DNA from: Phlegmacium glaucopus
Taxonomy: Eukaryota > Basidiomycota > Agaricomycetes > Agaricales > Cortinariaceae
Assembly: GCA_015039465.1 (NCBI GenBank)
Contig: MU130541.1
Coordinates: 182,837-246,836 of the forward strand
Direction of reading: 5' to 3'
DNA: 64,000 nucleotides
The notes beneath the pieces are model-generated. The model did no database searches. It had not been told where the DNA came from and was given only the letters and a program-made list of their open reading frames with translations. Position 1 is the stretch's first letter. Each line of letters begins with the position of its first letter. Made by a program: the position numbers and the translations under genes. This document shows positions 23,169-34,926 of this stretch, piece after piece.

Positions 23169-24357
23169 ATGTTCAATCTCATCCAGCTTCCCAATCTACG
23201 ATGGATTCCAAAGACCTTGACTCCCCATGAAGATTCTACTCAACTTGCAAGATATACTATTCAAGAAAATGTAGGATTAATCCTTCTAATACGCCATACT
23301 TCTGCTCAATGTCCGCGTTATCAAATAGGAAAAGATTCAAACATCCACTGAGGATATTCGAGATGTTATCACGGAGATGCTGTCTCAGTGCCACATCCCC
23401 TACTATCGAACGCCATACGATCACGACCTTCATGATCTATGCATTCAGGAGTGCAAGCTCAAAGGGTACCCCATCGACAAAGCCCATGGAAAAGATTCGA
23501 TCTTGAAGTATATTCCTTGCGGTGTTATTATGGCCTCTTCAGCATACGGACATCTTAAAACCCGATCGACTCAGGTGTTCATCACAATTTATACTGCATT
23601 TGTCACATGGGTGGACGACACATATACTGAGCATGTTAGAGGGATAGATACCTTCAATGAACGGTTTGTTACCGGCCAACAGCAAGCCAACGATGTCTTG
23701 GATGGCCTTGCTAGACTCCTTCGCGAGATCAACCTCCATTACTACGGTACTCAAGCTAACCTCATTTTAACGTCGGCCTTGAACTTCATAACCTCCATTA
23801 TTTTGGAATTTGAGACTAAAGGGTTGACGGTCAGTTTGATCTTGAATGGATGAATGATTTAGAGTAAAACTAAGCCTCATTTCACAGGTTTCACCACATG
23901 CCAAGTCCTACACGACCTTTCTGCGCGTCATGTCGGGGGTTTGTGAAGCCTACTCCATCTTCACCTTTCCCCCCGAGGTCCCAATGAAATATTACGTTCA
24001 GGCAGTCCCAGAACTCTGCCTGATCATCAACTACTTCAAGTAAGTTCCCTCAGATACGCGATTGATGATATCTAATATTACTCAATTAGTGATGTGCTCT
24101 CTTTCTATAAAGAGGAGTTAGCAGGAGAAAGTGGAAATTACATTTCCAATGAGGCGAACCAGAGAGGCGAAGAAAAGACTCCTGTCTTTAGGGTGCTCGC
24201 GCATGACGTTTCACTTTGCGTATCAAGAGTTGCAAACATCCTAGAAGGTAGTGGCGAAGCAAGGGCTGCCTTCCAGTGCTTCATGGGTGGATATGTTTCG
24301 TTCCATACTTCCTTTGATTCACGTTACCACCTCGACGACCTGTTCCCTTCGCAGTAG
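23169..24357 (+). CDS. TRI5-like sesquiterpene synthase (trichodiene synthase family), 340 aa
   Basis: This enzyme should cyclise farnesyl diphosphate in the cytosol. Four exons, 23169-23270, 23329-23829, 23888-24039 and 24090-24357, sum to 1023 bases. The Mg-binding Asp-rich motif is VDDTYTEH, near residue 121. The second metal motif is NDVLSFYKEE, formed across the last splice junction, which closely resembles the NDLMSFYKE motif of trichodiene synthase and is the main reason for this family call. The helix-rich composition and the length, slightly short of the 370-380 aa usual for TRI5, also fit. The product cannot be predicted. No P450 or other tailoring gene is seen nearby, so a full biosynthetic cluster is not evident. 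Confidence 0.85.
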
Positions 24358-24984
24358 ACTGTTTTGAATATTTTCTTTTAATGGCATCCCTCCTTTCACT
24401 TAACCATATCGATGTACAAAAGTTACAATTTGATTGAGAGCTGTCTTTGTAGTATATGTACATCACCAACTTCCGTGTTAACAGAGTTTTATTTTGGTCC
24501 ATCAGAAACCGTTACCGTTTAGTGCGCACCCCTATTAGTGAAGGAGAAGCACATTTTCACATCGCTCACAACATGTCTCCATTTAAACCAGTGTATCCCA
24601 TGCAATTCACGAATCAGCATCCATGATAGTCATGGCTTGTCAGATATATATCAACTCTGTGGTCAGCGTGATACAGTGGCGTATTCACGTTAGTATGTAC
24701 TGTACACATTAAATATAAGAGAGAAGAGCATTGTATTTACGTAAAGAAAGTGAAAGCTGACGATATGTAGAATACGAGTGAACTACTCGCCCCAACACCG
24801 GCCCCAACGTCCTCCAGTGACATCATACGTCGAAACATGCACTACCGAAACCGCAAGGTCCTCAAGAATGTATGTGTGGAAGCCAAGTCGATGAGGGAAT
24901 GTGAGGCTGAAATTAATGGTTATTACTTTGTTGTGCAGAAGAAATTTTAACGACTTCAAAAAATTGTTAACCAACATTCGGTTT
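24358..24984. other. Intergenic region
   Basis: No gene is supported between the terpene synthase stop and the start of homology to the 1104-aa gene. Confidence 0.4.
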
Positions 24985-26866
24985 AATCATCAATGCTTAC
25001 CGTTGACCAATTGGCTGGCACGCTGTTCCGTGCGCCTTGGACCTTCTTGACATATTCATCCTGCGTATCCGCTTCCTTCGGTGAAGCCTGAGTGTCTTTC
25101 ACTTTCTGCAACAGATTATTTTTTGCCTCCTCTGTTGGTGCCTTGATTTTCTCAAAGAAGTGCGTAAGGGCAGGGGCAGCTTGATCAATGAGGGATTTCT
25201 CACCAAACGTGAGCATGCCGTCGACCACGTCCATCGTTTCGAGGACATCCCCCCAACCGAAAATAAACGAAAGCCAATCAAAAAGCTTCTTGAATGCGGC
25301 GCCGATCGTTTCGAGCACGCGAACTGGATTGCGTCAATGATGCGCTCTGTAGATCGAGAATGAATTTCCAAGTCATTCTGGCGATGGTGACCTGGATAGA
25401 GAGGGAATAAAATGAGACAGCGCACATTGTCATGAAAATTGAGATACGTACTATGAAATGCCATGTGTCCTCCATTTTATCGATGATCCAGTACTCCACG
25501 TCCTTGATTTTTTCCTTGATGTAGTTCCAAGTACGCCAGGCCCAATCCTTAAACCCATAAATCTCATGTTACAGGCTGTATTCTCCCTTTTGCTCCGATA
25601 TCAAACCATGCAGCTTTGTAATGGCTTTTGCGGCATTTTCGAGGTCTGTATCCGAACTTTCGGATTGACTAACAGTAGTGTACCGTCTGATGTCTTCGCC
25701 TCGCGAAGCTGAGTGACTGATATGTTGCCCAGTTTGATTGAGTCTTGTGTGATGAATGATACGAAGAGGCTCGTGGAGATGATCGTTGCCTGGTACGTCC
25801 TTGACTAGCGGAACGAGGATGATACGATGTCGGAAACAGGAATGATAGTGTTCAACAGGCCTCCCGCAACGGCCCCCAGTTCCACGCCGTCGGAATCAAC
25901 CGTAATCATTTGGCCATTGACGGTTGCGTTGCCCCACGATGAGCTAGTGAGCAGCACCTTCTTTTGAGCCAGAGGCGCACCAGCATCATCCTTCAACTGA
26001 GCAAGACAAGTATATGATGGGATTTTGAGGTTCTTGTCGAGGGAAGGGACATGAAATGGAGCCACTTTCCAGATCCCGGACGAGTTTGACTGCTCAAGCA
26101 GGGAGAAGGATCCATCCTCCTATGTCAGTAAAAGCCGCTGAGATGATGACTTGTCATCAATAATAGCAGGAAACTCTATTGCACGTCCTTTTTGGGTAAT
26201 CAGATGGGAGGGCTGTCAACCAAGGACTCCAAGGAGGAGAGTATCCGCTTCCCTTTCAGGTATCCAAGGACATGACATGTGCGCCGTTTCTAAACAAGAT
26301 TGAGATATGATCATTGCATTGGGAAACGAACAAGTTATCAACTCTGTTGAATAGCTCGTCCTCGCTGACAGTCAATAGTTCAGACCCTCGGAAAATCTTC
26401 TTGTGATGATACAGGCTTTGGATCCAGCCAAAAGGAGCTCCGAGCAGCCATCTTTATCAACGAAAGAGCCCAACGACTTGATGTCTGATCTCGCAAAGAA
26501 CGAGTTCATATACAAAGCCAGACCTATATAATATCACATACAATGACCTGGGAGCTCAAGCTCAAGGTCAACCGTTGTATGGGGTCCCGTACCTCTCTTC
26601 GGTTGCAATGAAAACGAGCGTCTGTTTGCCGCCTACTTTATACAGATAAACGACCCCTGGCGAGTTGACGGGACACATGTTGTCGAGAGAGTGTCTATTT
26701 GCGTTCTGCGGAAGTGCAAGGTCGTATATCCAAGTGAGCGACTCCTTTGGTTTCAACGCTAGAAGTGCGATATCATTGTCCTTCCGCGAGTTGTCATATG
26801 AGGCGATGATGTCTGGTATTTTTTTCTCAAAGGGACCATGAATCGGGGGTGATCGTGGGATAATAA
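24985..26866 (-). pseudogene. Decayed paralogue of the 1104-aa protein gene
   Basis: The minus strand here matches exons 2 and 3 of the gene at 5064-8662, with many strings identical. The match begins within intron 1 (about 26866) and stops just after the exon 3 donor (about 24985). Exon 1 and the entire hydrophobic C-terminal part are therefore missing. Several indels break the frame, for example in the TWKFILD region near 25350 and around 26100-26250, where the TGACAG repeat region has lost bases. A short deletion removes FGQ-like residues near 26660. No complete reading frame remains, although long stretches such as 25805-26065 stay open. Confidence 0.85.
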
Positions 26867-27446
26867 GCAGAGCGGAGAATTAGTTGGTCACACCCTTCCC
26901 CTCCCTTGCACGCCACAGAAATGTTGCTTTACATGGTCAACTATCACCGCATTGGAGACCCTCGCATCTTCAACAGCCCATAAGGAACTTCTTGTTTGAC
27001 GAAACGTTCCGAATCCGTATTAGGATCTCGCTAAGTGCCAAATGATCCGGAAATATCACAGTTTGATTAAATTAGACACGCTATTGAACTTTCTATACAT
27101 CTCGTCCCTACTTTCCTTCTTTCACTCTGGGCTCGGTGTAGTCGTTGTTAGGAATATACACGTCCTTAAATCTCTCGTCGGTCAAGGCGTGGGTGTCAGT
27201 ACAAGTAGCCAAAGTACACAAAAAATCACTGAAACTGGGCCGGGCAGGAATGAAAGTATAGAGAGATATGACTGCAACAAAAAAGCTAAAGCCTGTAGGT
27301 AACTATGGGGCCCAATGTAGTTATGCAGAGTACTGTAGAGCAAATCGGGTGGAAGGTATCAGCATCAGGCATTCTAACAACCAAATAGCGTGTTACAACT
27401 TACCAGATTTATTGGTGAGCTTAGGCGGTCTCGCTCTGGTTGATGG
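26867..27446. other. Intergenic region
   Basis: No gene is supported. The last ~90 bases are the 3' flank of the trefoil-like gene and match 10915-10970 in reverse. Confidence 0.4.
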
Positions 27447-27969
27447 TCACTTCTTATTTGCATTGTCTGCATTGGAATCCATGAGGAAGCTCCAATATTG
27501 GTCATCATAAACATTGTCTGCTCCAAAGTTGCCAAAGTGGGGGTCCGGGCTAAACCTCGAAAATATCACCAAGTTATTGCAAGGCGTGAGAAGGCGAAAA
27601 TATTTGTTGGGTTCGGTGGGGCTGGTATCCAACCTAAACCAACTAACGGAAATATTAGTGTGAGACGAGAAGATAGATAGATATGATATACTTGTCTGCG
27701 TACACGCCAAGACCACCAGCTTGGTCGACATAAGGGGACGAGTTACGGGAGTAAAGAACCATGTTTGTGGCTACGCTTTTAAAGAGGAATTGGTCTTTGA
27801 GATCGCCTATCCCACGGATAATGGTGAAGTACTGATCGTCATACTTGTCAGCTACGGGACAAGCGTAGACATGTGGGTCAGGGTGATAGCGTGCGTAGAT
27901 GACATAGTCAGTGACTTTATTAAGGAGACGAAACTTGACTCCCGGAGGAGGGATCTGAAGGTCAGTCAT
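27447..27969 (-). CDS. Three-repeat (beta-trefoil-like) small protein, 157 aa, intact copy
   Basis: Exons 27969-27692 and 27642-27447 total 474 bases, separated by a 49-base intron. The protein starts MTDLQIPPPGVKFRLLNK and has no signal peptide, so it is likely cytoplasmic like most fruit-body lectins. Three internal repeats are visible: VIYARYHPDP to YDDQYFTI, VLYSRNSSPY to YADNWFRL, and VIFSRFSPDP to YDDQYWSF. The threefold pattern and length of about 50 residues per repeat suggest a beta-trefoil fold, which in fungi is used by lectins and protease inhibitors. I do not recognise the specific family. The frameshifted copy lies at 10351-10913 in the opposite orientation. Confidence 0.72.
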
Positions 27970-28400
27970 AGTAAAGGAGCAGCGAGGAAAGGATGGGGAT
28001 CAATGGGAAGAGATTGTCAGTCCTATATACACAAGAGTGTGGTACAAATTGGGAAGATGTCCCACGATCCAGGATTCCATTCATGAATCATGATGGACTT
28101 GTATTTTTTAAAAAAAATCGTACTACTAGTATGCCGTGTGCCAGTGGTGGAGACTGCAAACTGCCGAACCTATACGAACCTATGTAGCTTCTATTAAGTT
28201 CTAAGAAGAGTAACTGGACAATCACGAGGCTTAGACATCAAGTTGGGCATCAGCTGAGAGTGGATGTTCGTAAAGGCCATGACTTCGTTGGGAATAGGTC
28301 TCCTACTTGCAAATTGCCACCATGAGTTAGCAACTCAGAACAGCCGAGTACTTGGGAGCATTTCCCGCCTTCATTCCAGACTTCCATTCAAGAAAACAAA
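27970..28400. repeat. Upstream half of an inverted segmental duplication (partner 9980-10350)
   Basis: Conserved promoter of the trefoil-like gene. It has a TATA box on the minus strand at about 28023-28029 and shares long strings with 9980-10350 in reverse orientation. Confidence 0.7.
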
Positions 28401-28787
28401 AAGAGCGAGCTGATAAGAGTTTCCACCTGCGTCAAAGTATGTGATAATGTGAACGGCGAGGCTGATACAATGCCAACCCACCATTGCTTCCTTCGCTTAC
28501 TGATTGGCCTAAGATCTGGCTTGTAATGGTCCTGGACTATGTACTGCTTCATCATACTGCTTTCCATAATGCGAGTTTTCAGCGGTGAAATTTTCCCTTC
28601 CAAAGTTCAAAAGTCCGACCAAGATTCATCCGCCCAAATGTGGAGTTTCTTGCGCATACTCTCGAGGACCGCTTGACCACATGTTAAAATATGGACTCCT
28701 ATTCCAAACGATGGTTAACAATCCTCTCAACTCCGATAATTGATAACAGACCGGGGGTTTATATTTTATTTTTTTCTTCAACCTTCT
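28401..28787. other. Intergenic region
   Basis: No gene is supported. Confidence 0.4.
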
Positions 28788-30198
28788 TCACCTTCCTAAC
28801 CCCAAAGAATCATGAGCTTCATCATCTACCTCCAGCTCTTCAATAGACTTGCCGATTGCCGCAGCAGTTATCTTGTCAAGTTCGCGTCTGGCATCAAGCA
28901 AGACCTGATCCGTTGTGAAAGCCTGTGCACAGCCGGCAACCAAATGACGGGGGGCGCAGTCCAAAGCCAAGTGTTTGAACACCCGAGGATCGTCGAACAC
29001 GAGCCTGCTGACGAGTTCGTCTTTGAGAGCCAATGCGACTGGATCGAGCGTCCTAATTGGGAGAACCTAACGACCATGAAATTTTGCATCAATTCCGACA
29101 CCCACTTTGTGAGGAGTGAAACAGACATGGTTTTGTGCCGAGATTTTAAGAAAGAAACAGAAAAATCGAAGGAAGATAGAAGTGATCAAGCAAACAAAGC
29201 CTTAGTTCCTCGACCGCCAGGGTCCGCACAACCCGAATAAGGGTTTCTTGTCTCTGAACATGTCGAAGACAAGGGGAAAAGTGACTCCATCTCGATCGTA
29301 AATCCCGACGCAGAATCCAGTTCCGAAAATCAGGATTACAACACATAATATCCTGGAGGTTGCCGGTGATTTTAAAGCGATCTCCCAAACGGAAATTAAC
29401 TGATTAATGTCTTCGAGACTTTTCGTCTCTTCGGAGCGGTGACTCGATACCTGAAGATCACTAATGGTCCGGCCCAATTTATAGGCGTAGTCAAGTGGTC
29501 CAAAGGTCGAACTTAGAACTACAAATCGGTCAATAAATGGATGAAAATGCAGTCAGCCTCACGTACCCACTGTAGATGTCATCCTGACATCTATGGGACT
29601 GTCCTCTTCCACTGATTTAAACTTATGCTTCGTTGGAGTGTCTGCGGGCACAACCATTTTTTAGCACATGTAGGGATGACAACAACTGGCTTGGGCGTAC
29701 CGTTCAAGTTCTCTAGATCTACCTGCGCCATGGCGTAAACTTCATCTGCAACGAGCTCAAGGAAGGCCAAATCACCCCCATCTTTGGATTGGATGATCAA
29801 TGACGCATAACTGGCATGGTGACTGGATTTTGTTGCATTAGCTGCTGTGTATCAATTAGGTTAAAAGACCTACACGAAAAAATAAGTCTTTATTCTCGAC
29901 AGCTTTCCATTTCGTAGGAGATATCTTTGTCAGGCGCAAGGTCCCGAAGTTATCAGTGGTAACGTCGAGACCTTGCGCCTGACAAATTACTCCACATGAC
30001 GGCCAGCAGGAGGCTGGAGCTCATCATTGAAGTGACGAGGCGACGAAAATTCAAGGAAAATATCTAGATAGCAGGTGAGGGGTGGGTGGAAATGCAATAC
30101 AAACCCGTTACCCAAGCCTTACCTTTCAATAAAATCTTTGGATTTGATATTTCGCTGTTACTGGGGTGTGGTTCTCCAGCCGTAGACGAGGTGGCCAT
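28788..30198 (-). pseudogene. Uncharacterised gene or recent pseudogene with a one-base frameshift
   Basis: A possible start, MATSSTAGEPHPSNSE, lies at 30198. A GTAAGG donor follows after 76 bases, with the acceptor at 29972 leading to GLDVTTDNFGTLRLTK. The next exons read ELVADEVYAMAQVDLENLNG and VVVIPTCAKK. There the frame breaks in a run of six A (plus-strand T run 29657-29662); with one more A the coding-looking stretch VVPADTPTKHKFKSVEEDSP continues. Further coding-like pieces include PLDYAYKLGRTISDLQ and, at the end, DPVALALKDELVSRLVFDDP to a stop at 28788. The product is not recognised. Exon boundaries in 28900-29500 are uncertain. The broken run may be a sequencing error. Confidence 0.4.
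29926..29986. repeat. Perfect 18-bp inverted repeat across a 3' splice site
   Basis: TTTGTCAGGCGCAAGGTC at 29926-29943 and its exact reverse complement at 29969-29986 enclose a 25-base loop. In the minus-strand gene model one arm covers the proposed acceptor at 29971/29972 and the other arm lies in the following exon. Confidence 0.8.
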
Positions 30199-32282
30199 GA
30201 TTAATAGTAACGGATAGCGCTTGTTTCCTATTTAAACTGCCTGCCTCATGTTCGCATCGTGGCTTGGAATAACACCAGTCTCATGTTTGCGGCGCGGTTT
30301 GATGATTTGTAAATAAACAAGAACAAACACGCTTTTACAGGGTGATAAGACTCAGAGCACGTGGGTCAATGGCCAATGAGGGAATTATCTATATCAGTCT
30401 CAAGTACTTTCTATCTAACTATGCGAGCAGGCTGAAAACGAACGACAGATGACGACTGTGGACAACCAACGCTAACCAGGCATAGTTAAATCACGACCAC
30501 GACGAACACATCAAGGTCGACGAAACGCAACTTATGGACCCATAGCAACGCTGTAGGGAAGCGAAGAAAGGAAGGCTACTAGCCCCACCCACCCTCGTCC
30601 GTTTTTCAATCTCTATATCTTCCAAACTCAACCATCGTCAGCTTCATTTAACCAGACAAGCCGTGAATCGGTAGCATTAGTCGCGCGACACGCAAGTTTT
30701 TCTTTTTCCTTTTATTTTTCTATGTTTGCTAACTCTTCTTTTCTCAACCAAAGGTGGTGCAATGTCGAAAAAATGATTTTGTTTTTACGTTGGCCTGGTG
30801 TGATACTGACGCCGTATTCCTCCTCTGATCTATGATACGCGTAGGTCACCTTCGGTTTAACACTTCGAATCCTACCTCCCCTCAAACCCTATCTAACGTG
30901 ATATGGGGGAGGAACGCAAGGATGGGTGCCCTGGCAACTCTTTTCCTTCTTTGTCTTCCTTCTAATCTTTTTTAGATTTATTCTACACTACCAAACCCCT
31001 TCGGAGTCGAAAAACCGCAAACTCGCCATCCCCAAATCACAGCTTCTATCCATAAATTCGCTTTCCGCCGAGCGCGGAAAGCTTAACGAACAAAGCTCCA
31101 CAGTCGAGAACGTTTGATTTCGATTTGGGTCACCATTCGACATCGGTGTCGTTGGGAAATCAGGCTTGACACTCTTACATTCGTACATTAATATTCGTTA
31201 TCAAGATTAATATGCTGGGGTCGTATTCGGCGGTAATTTCTGACTTCGATATGAAAATCAGAAGTGTGAGTTCCCGGGCCAGATGTCGAAGAATTCTCGT
31301 TCTTCTGGTTGTGAATGTTCTATATTGCCAGGATATGCCATACTCATGATTGCGGTTATATGTTATGATTTTATTTTACTGTATTGCAAGGTTCCTTTTG
31401 GTTTCCGAAGACTGTTTTTTGCGCGTGATGCGACGAATGCTACCTATCTATCATCCCAGGACTGGGATTTCTTAAACTTTCCTTTTGCTTTTGCGCACCA
31501 ATGCGGATGCTGAGGCAGACTCAGTACAATCGTAGACGCCAAAATAATCTCAATCCACTGTCAGTAACGCTCGGAGTGCCTGACCTCCGGCAGAGTGGGA
31601 ACTTGGCCAGAAATGATAATCTTCGACCTAAGATTATACTACTACCGTGCACATAATCAACGTTATCGAACTCATCTGCAAGGACCACTAGTTCCATCCT
31701 GACAGTTGGAATGGATTATTCTAGTATGCCTTTTGGTGGACTCGCAAATCTATTACTTGGCAACATCTCAGATCACGAGAATCATTATTATAAATGTTAT
31801 CTGATCGATAGTAGTTGAGCTTCAGGAGAATTAAGAAACAAGGTTCAGTGAATGAATATCACGCTTCTATCTCATTCGATTCGATTCAATCTTGTTTAGA
31901 CGAGTACCGAGATGATTGCTCCAACCTCCCTGTGCGAAAGCTTTGAAGCGGGTGGGGAATACTGAACGTGGATTTTTTAGTTTTGATAGATATATATATA
32001 ATGAAAAAGACGAGGGTCAGGAAGAATTGAAGGAACGCGAAGGCTTGCAAAGGACACGATGAAGAAAGCCCTCATCTGCTTACCAAGATAATCTCACGTG
32101 ACCTTGCGATTTAGTTGCAAGCCTGGACTTCGGGAACATCATGCCAAACTAACGCACTCATTTCTGACCTCAATCGATGGATAAAAAGCTTAAAGGACAG
32201 GGCAAAACCCTAACTCACCGCCTCAGTACAACTCACCCTTAACTTCGTGGCCTAACCCTTCAATATTTCAATACTCGCTACA
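30199..32282. other. Long non-coding stretch
   Basis: Over 2 kb without a supported gene. The sequence has T-rich runs (30690-30730), a (TA)n tract near 31990 and several short ORFs without family signals. The right end is the promoter of the 739-aa coiled-coil gene, with a GATAAAAAG box near 32180. Confidence 0.45.
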
Positions 32283-34926
32283 ATGCTTTCCGATGAGCAA
32301 GATCTTCGTATCATCATGCAAGCGGAGGAGAAGCGTGCCGTGGCGACAAATGTAACTGCTCTGGTCTTCAACGAGATGAAGAGCTCCCTTCTGTCGCAGA
32401 TCAATTGGGAAGAGCTCCTTCAATCTGCGCCTACCGCTATTTTCTCCATGGGCGCCTGCTTCGTTGCCAGCTCTTCTCCCAAGGCTTTGATCATGTTGAA
32501 GGAGAAGCCGGGTAAGCCCTTCGAGCACCTAAAGTAACATATGTCTTCGGTGTACCTTTCATATACCACTAATCACTCTCTCTAGGTATTCTTCGATCCA
32601 GGCCAATCTTGTGGAGTGCGGCAACTTGGGTCGCTTTGCATTCCTCGAGGCGGAGCAAGGCATGGGAACCATTCAACTGACGTCTCAGATTGTCAATAGA
32701 AAGGTGCGCAATGTATTGATAGAAATTATCAACTGTGTAAACCCGTAGCCTTCAGATCAACGATATCATCCAATGCCTCGGCGATCCCGCTTCCGCGAAG
32801 AAGATGCTGAAACCCCAGCTCAACGCTCTGGAGGACGCTGCTCATCAGTGTCTTGAATCCGCGGCAGCTATGGACGAGAAGTTCGACAAGTGGTTGAAAT
32901 ACGTATGCGAGATGCACGCTGCGTGTGTTGAGGAGGAGAAGGACACCGAGAAGCAGCTTTTGCAGAACATTACCTCGTTGGCCGTCGCGAAGGAACAGAT
33001 CAACACCCAGCACAATAGCGCTAAGAAGGCTCAAGCCGCACAGGATCTCATGGAGGGCCAGATTAAGCTCGCTTCCGAAGCTTTCAAAAAAGCTTCTGAC
33101 GAGTTTCCCTCTGGGTATGTGCATATTCCACTTGGGTGATTTTAAAACTGATTGAGCCTAGCTGGAACCTCCTCGCACAAAATATTGTCCAAGATTGCAC
33201 CTCCGCTGCGAGGGGAGCCTTCAACCAGATCATCTCGACTCTCAATCCCAAAACTTGGGTCGACCTACTGAAGGGGAATGGCCAAGGTAACTGCGCCAGT
33301 GCTACCCCGAACGCAAAACCTGCAGCAATTGTGGATCTACAAGACCCCGCATATTCTGCGATACAGTTGGTTAGCTCGTACCTCGCTGGCCTGCACGTGA
33401 TCATCAATGGTGGCAATGGCGGTATCGACTGGGAGAAGGCTCGCGGCGATGGGACCATGGAGGGTGCAGGAGGAAACATTACGTTCATTCATCGGATGCT
33501 AGATATTCAACGAGATCTAATCAGAACCACTAAGGGAGGCGAGGCGAGTGTTGAGTTGACTCATGTACTCGAGACCAGCGTAAGGGTGGGTCACCTCAAT
33601 TCCTCCGTGTTGTATTATGTCTTACTCATTGACAGATCGCGTTAGAGATTAACAATGAAGTTCAAAACTCGATCAATATTTCAGCATCGTATCCCGCAAA
33701 CAATTCCGAGAAGGTCAAGAAATGGAAAGCGGACTTTGAGGCAGTGTATTGGAAGGCAAAATACCTCACCGCTAAAGCCAAGTCGATCCCCGGCACCCCA
33801 GCTACTAGCCCTCACATCGTGGCTCCCCCGAGTGCTAGCCAGACGGCTCCGGTTGACGCCAAGTCAATGCAAGCCCAAACCACATTGGCAGCCAGCAAGG
33901 ATCGGCTTGCGATGACGCAAGAAATGCTGACGACTACGCAAGCAAACTACACCAAGACTACTGAGATGCTCTTGAAGCAACAGAAGAAGCTAGGCGAGAT
34001 TCAGGCCAACTTGACTTGTCTCTCCAACTCCAATGTTTCATTGGTGAGCCCTCATCATTCCGAAAAGAAGCCTGAATGGTACTAATCCTCTGCATAGGAA
34101 GAGATCAAGCGCATTTTGGTTGAATGCATCAAGTTGATCGTCCATCTGAAGGCTCAGATCCAGAATCTCGTTCGCTTCTTCCAGGCTATCTCTTCAACCA
34201 TCAAGGTGGTCGTCAGGCTCCATGTGAACCCATTCCTACAGACCATCGAAATGTCTGTCGCCGCCGATGGTACCGACCCGAGCAGGCATCTTGTGGTCGG
34301 TAACTACACGCTTGCGGATTATCAACGTACGGTACGGCTTTCCTGCTCATATATCGTCTCTGTTGCACTAACGAACCAAACCACAAAAGACGCTTTACGA
34401 CGCTACCGTAACCTTACGTGCCTACTTCAGCGTCTTCGGCGATATCGCCCGGATGTGGGTGAAGCTATCTCAGGAGAACATCTTTCCCGGTCTCAAGATG
34501 TGCGACGAACTCTCCGTGACGACACAGGACCCTCGTTTGATGATGGGAAAAGTTGCACAACTCAAAGAATGGTCCGAGGGCGCGTCGAGACGCATCAAGC
34601 AGATTGCACATGAAGTGAGTCGCATCCACCACTTCGCGCTTTCGTCTGTACTAACTTCCTTCTAGAAACAAAGGGAGATTTTATCCGGAATGGAAGCGAG
34701 GATCGTAGAAGTCACAGAAACGACCAAAATGATTGCACCCATCCCAAGAGACACTGCCGAAGCTATCACCGCTGGTGCTCAAGCCACAACGGCTGCTGTG
34801 CAAGTGAGTATTGAGTCCAGGGCCTTCGCTTCATTCCAACTCGGTGAGTCGTTATAACGAAACTACCCAGGAGTCCTTATTTGAACCTAACTATAATTAA
34901 CAGGTGGTATTCCTGATGATGATTGA
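32283..34926 (+). CDS. Long helical/coiled-coil protein, 739 aa (possible alpha-pore-former-like component)
   Basis: Nine exons were rebuilt: 32283-32533, 32586-32703, 32756-33114, 33162-33585, 33636-34043, 34098-34331, 34390-34614, 34666-34843 and 34904-34926. They sum to 2220 bases. The protein starts MLSDEQDLRIIMQAEEKR, has no signal peptide and is overwhelmingly helical. A heptad-like region after LEDAAHQCLESAAAMDEKFD leads to an insert with INGGNGGIDWEKARG. A second coiled coil follows (TTTQANYTKTTEMLLKQQKK), then a more hydrophobic helix pair (ECIKLIVHLKAQIQNLVRFF and AISSTIKVVVRL). Such an arrangement is known from ClyA-superfamily alpha-helical pore-forming proteins. The functional link is inference; a structural or cytoskeletal role is also possible. 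A second helical gene lies 1.3 kb downstream on the same strand. Confidence 0.75.

Noticed and set aside
28812..29240. Plus-strand 142-codon ORF
   Set aside because: It is antisense to better coding-like minus-strand exons and has no family features.
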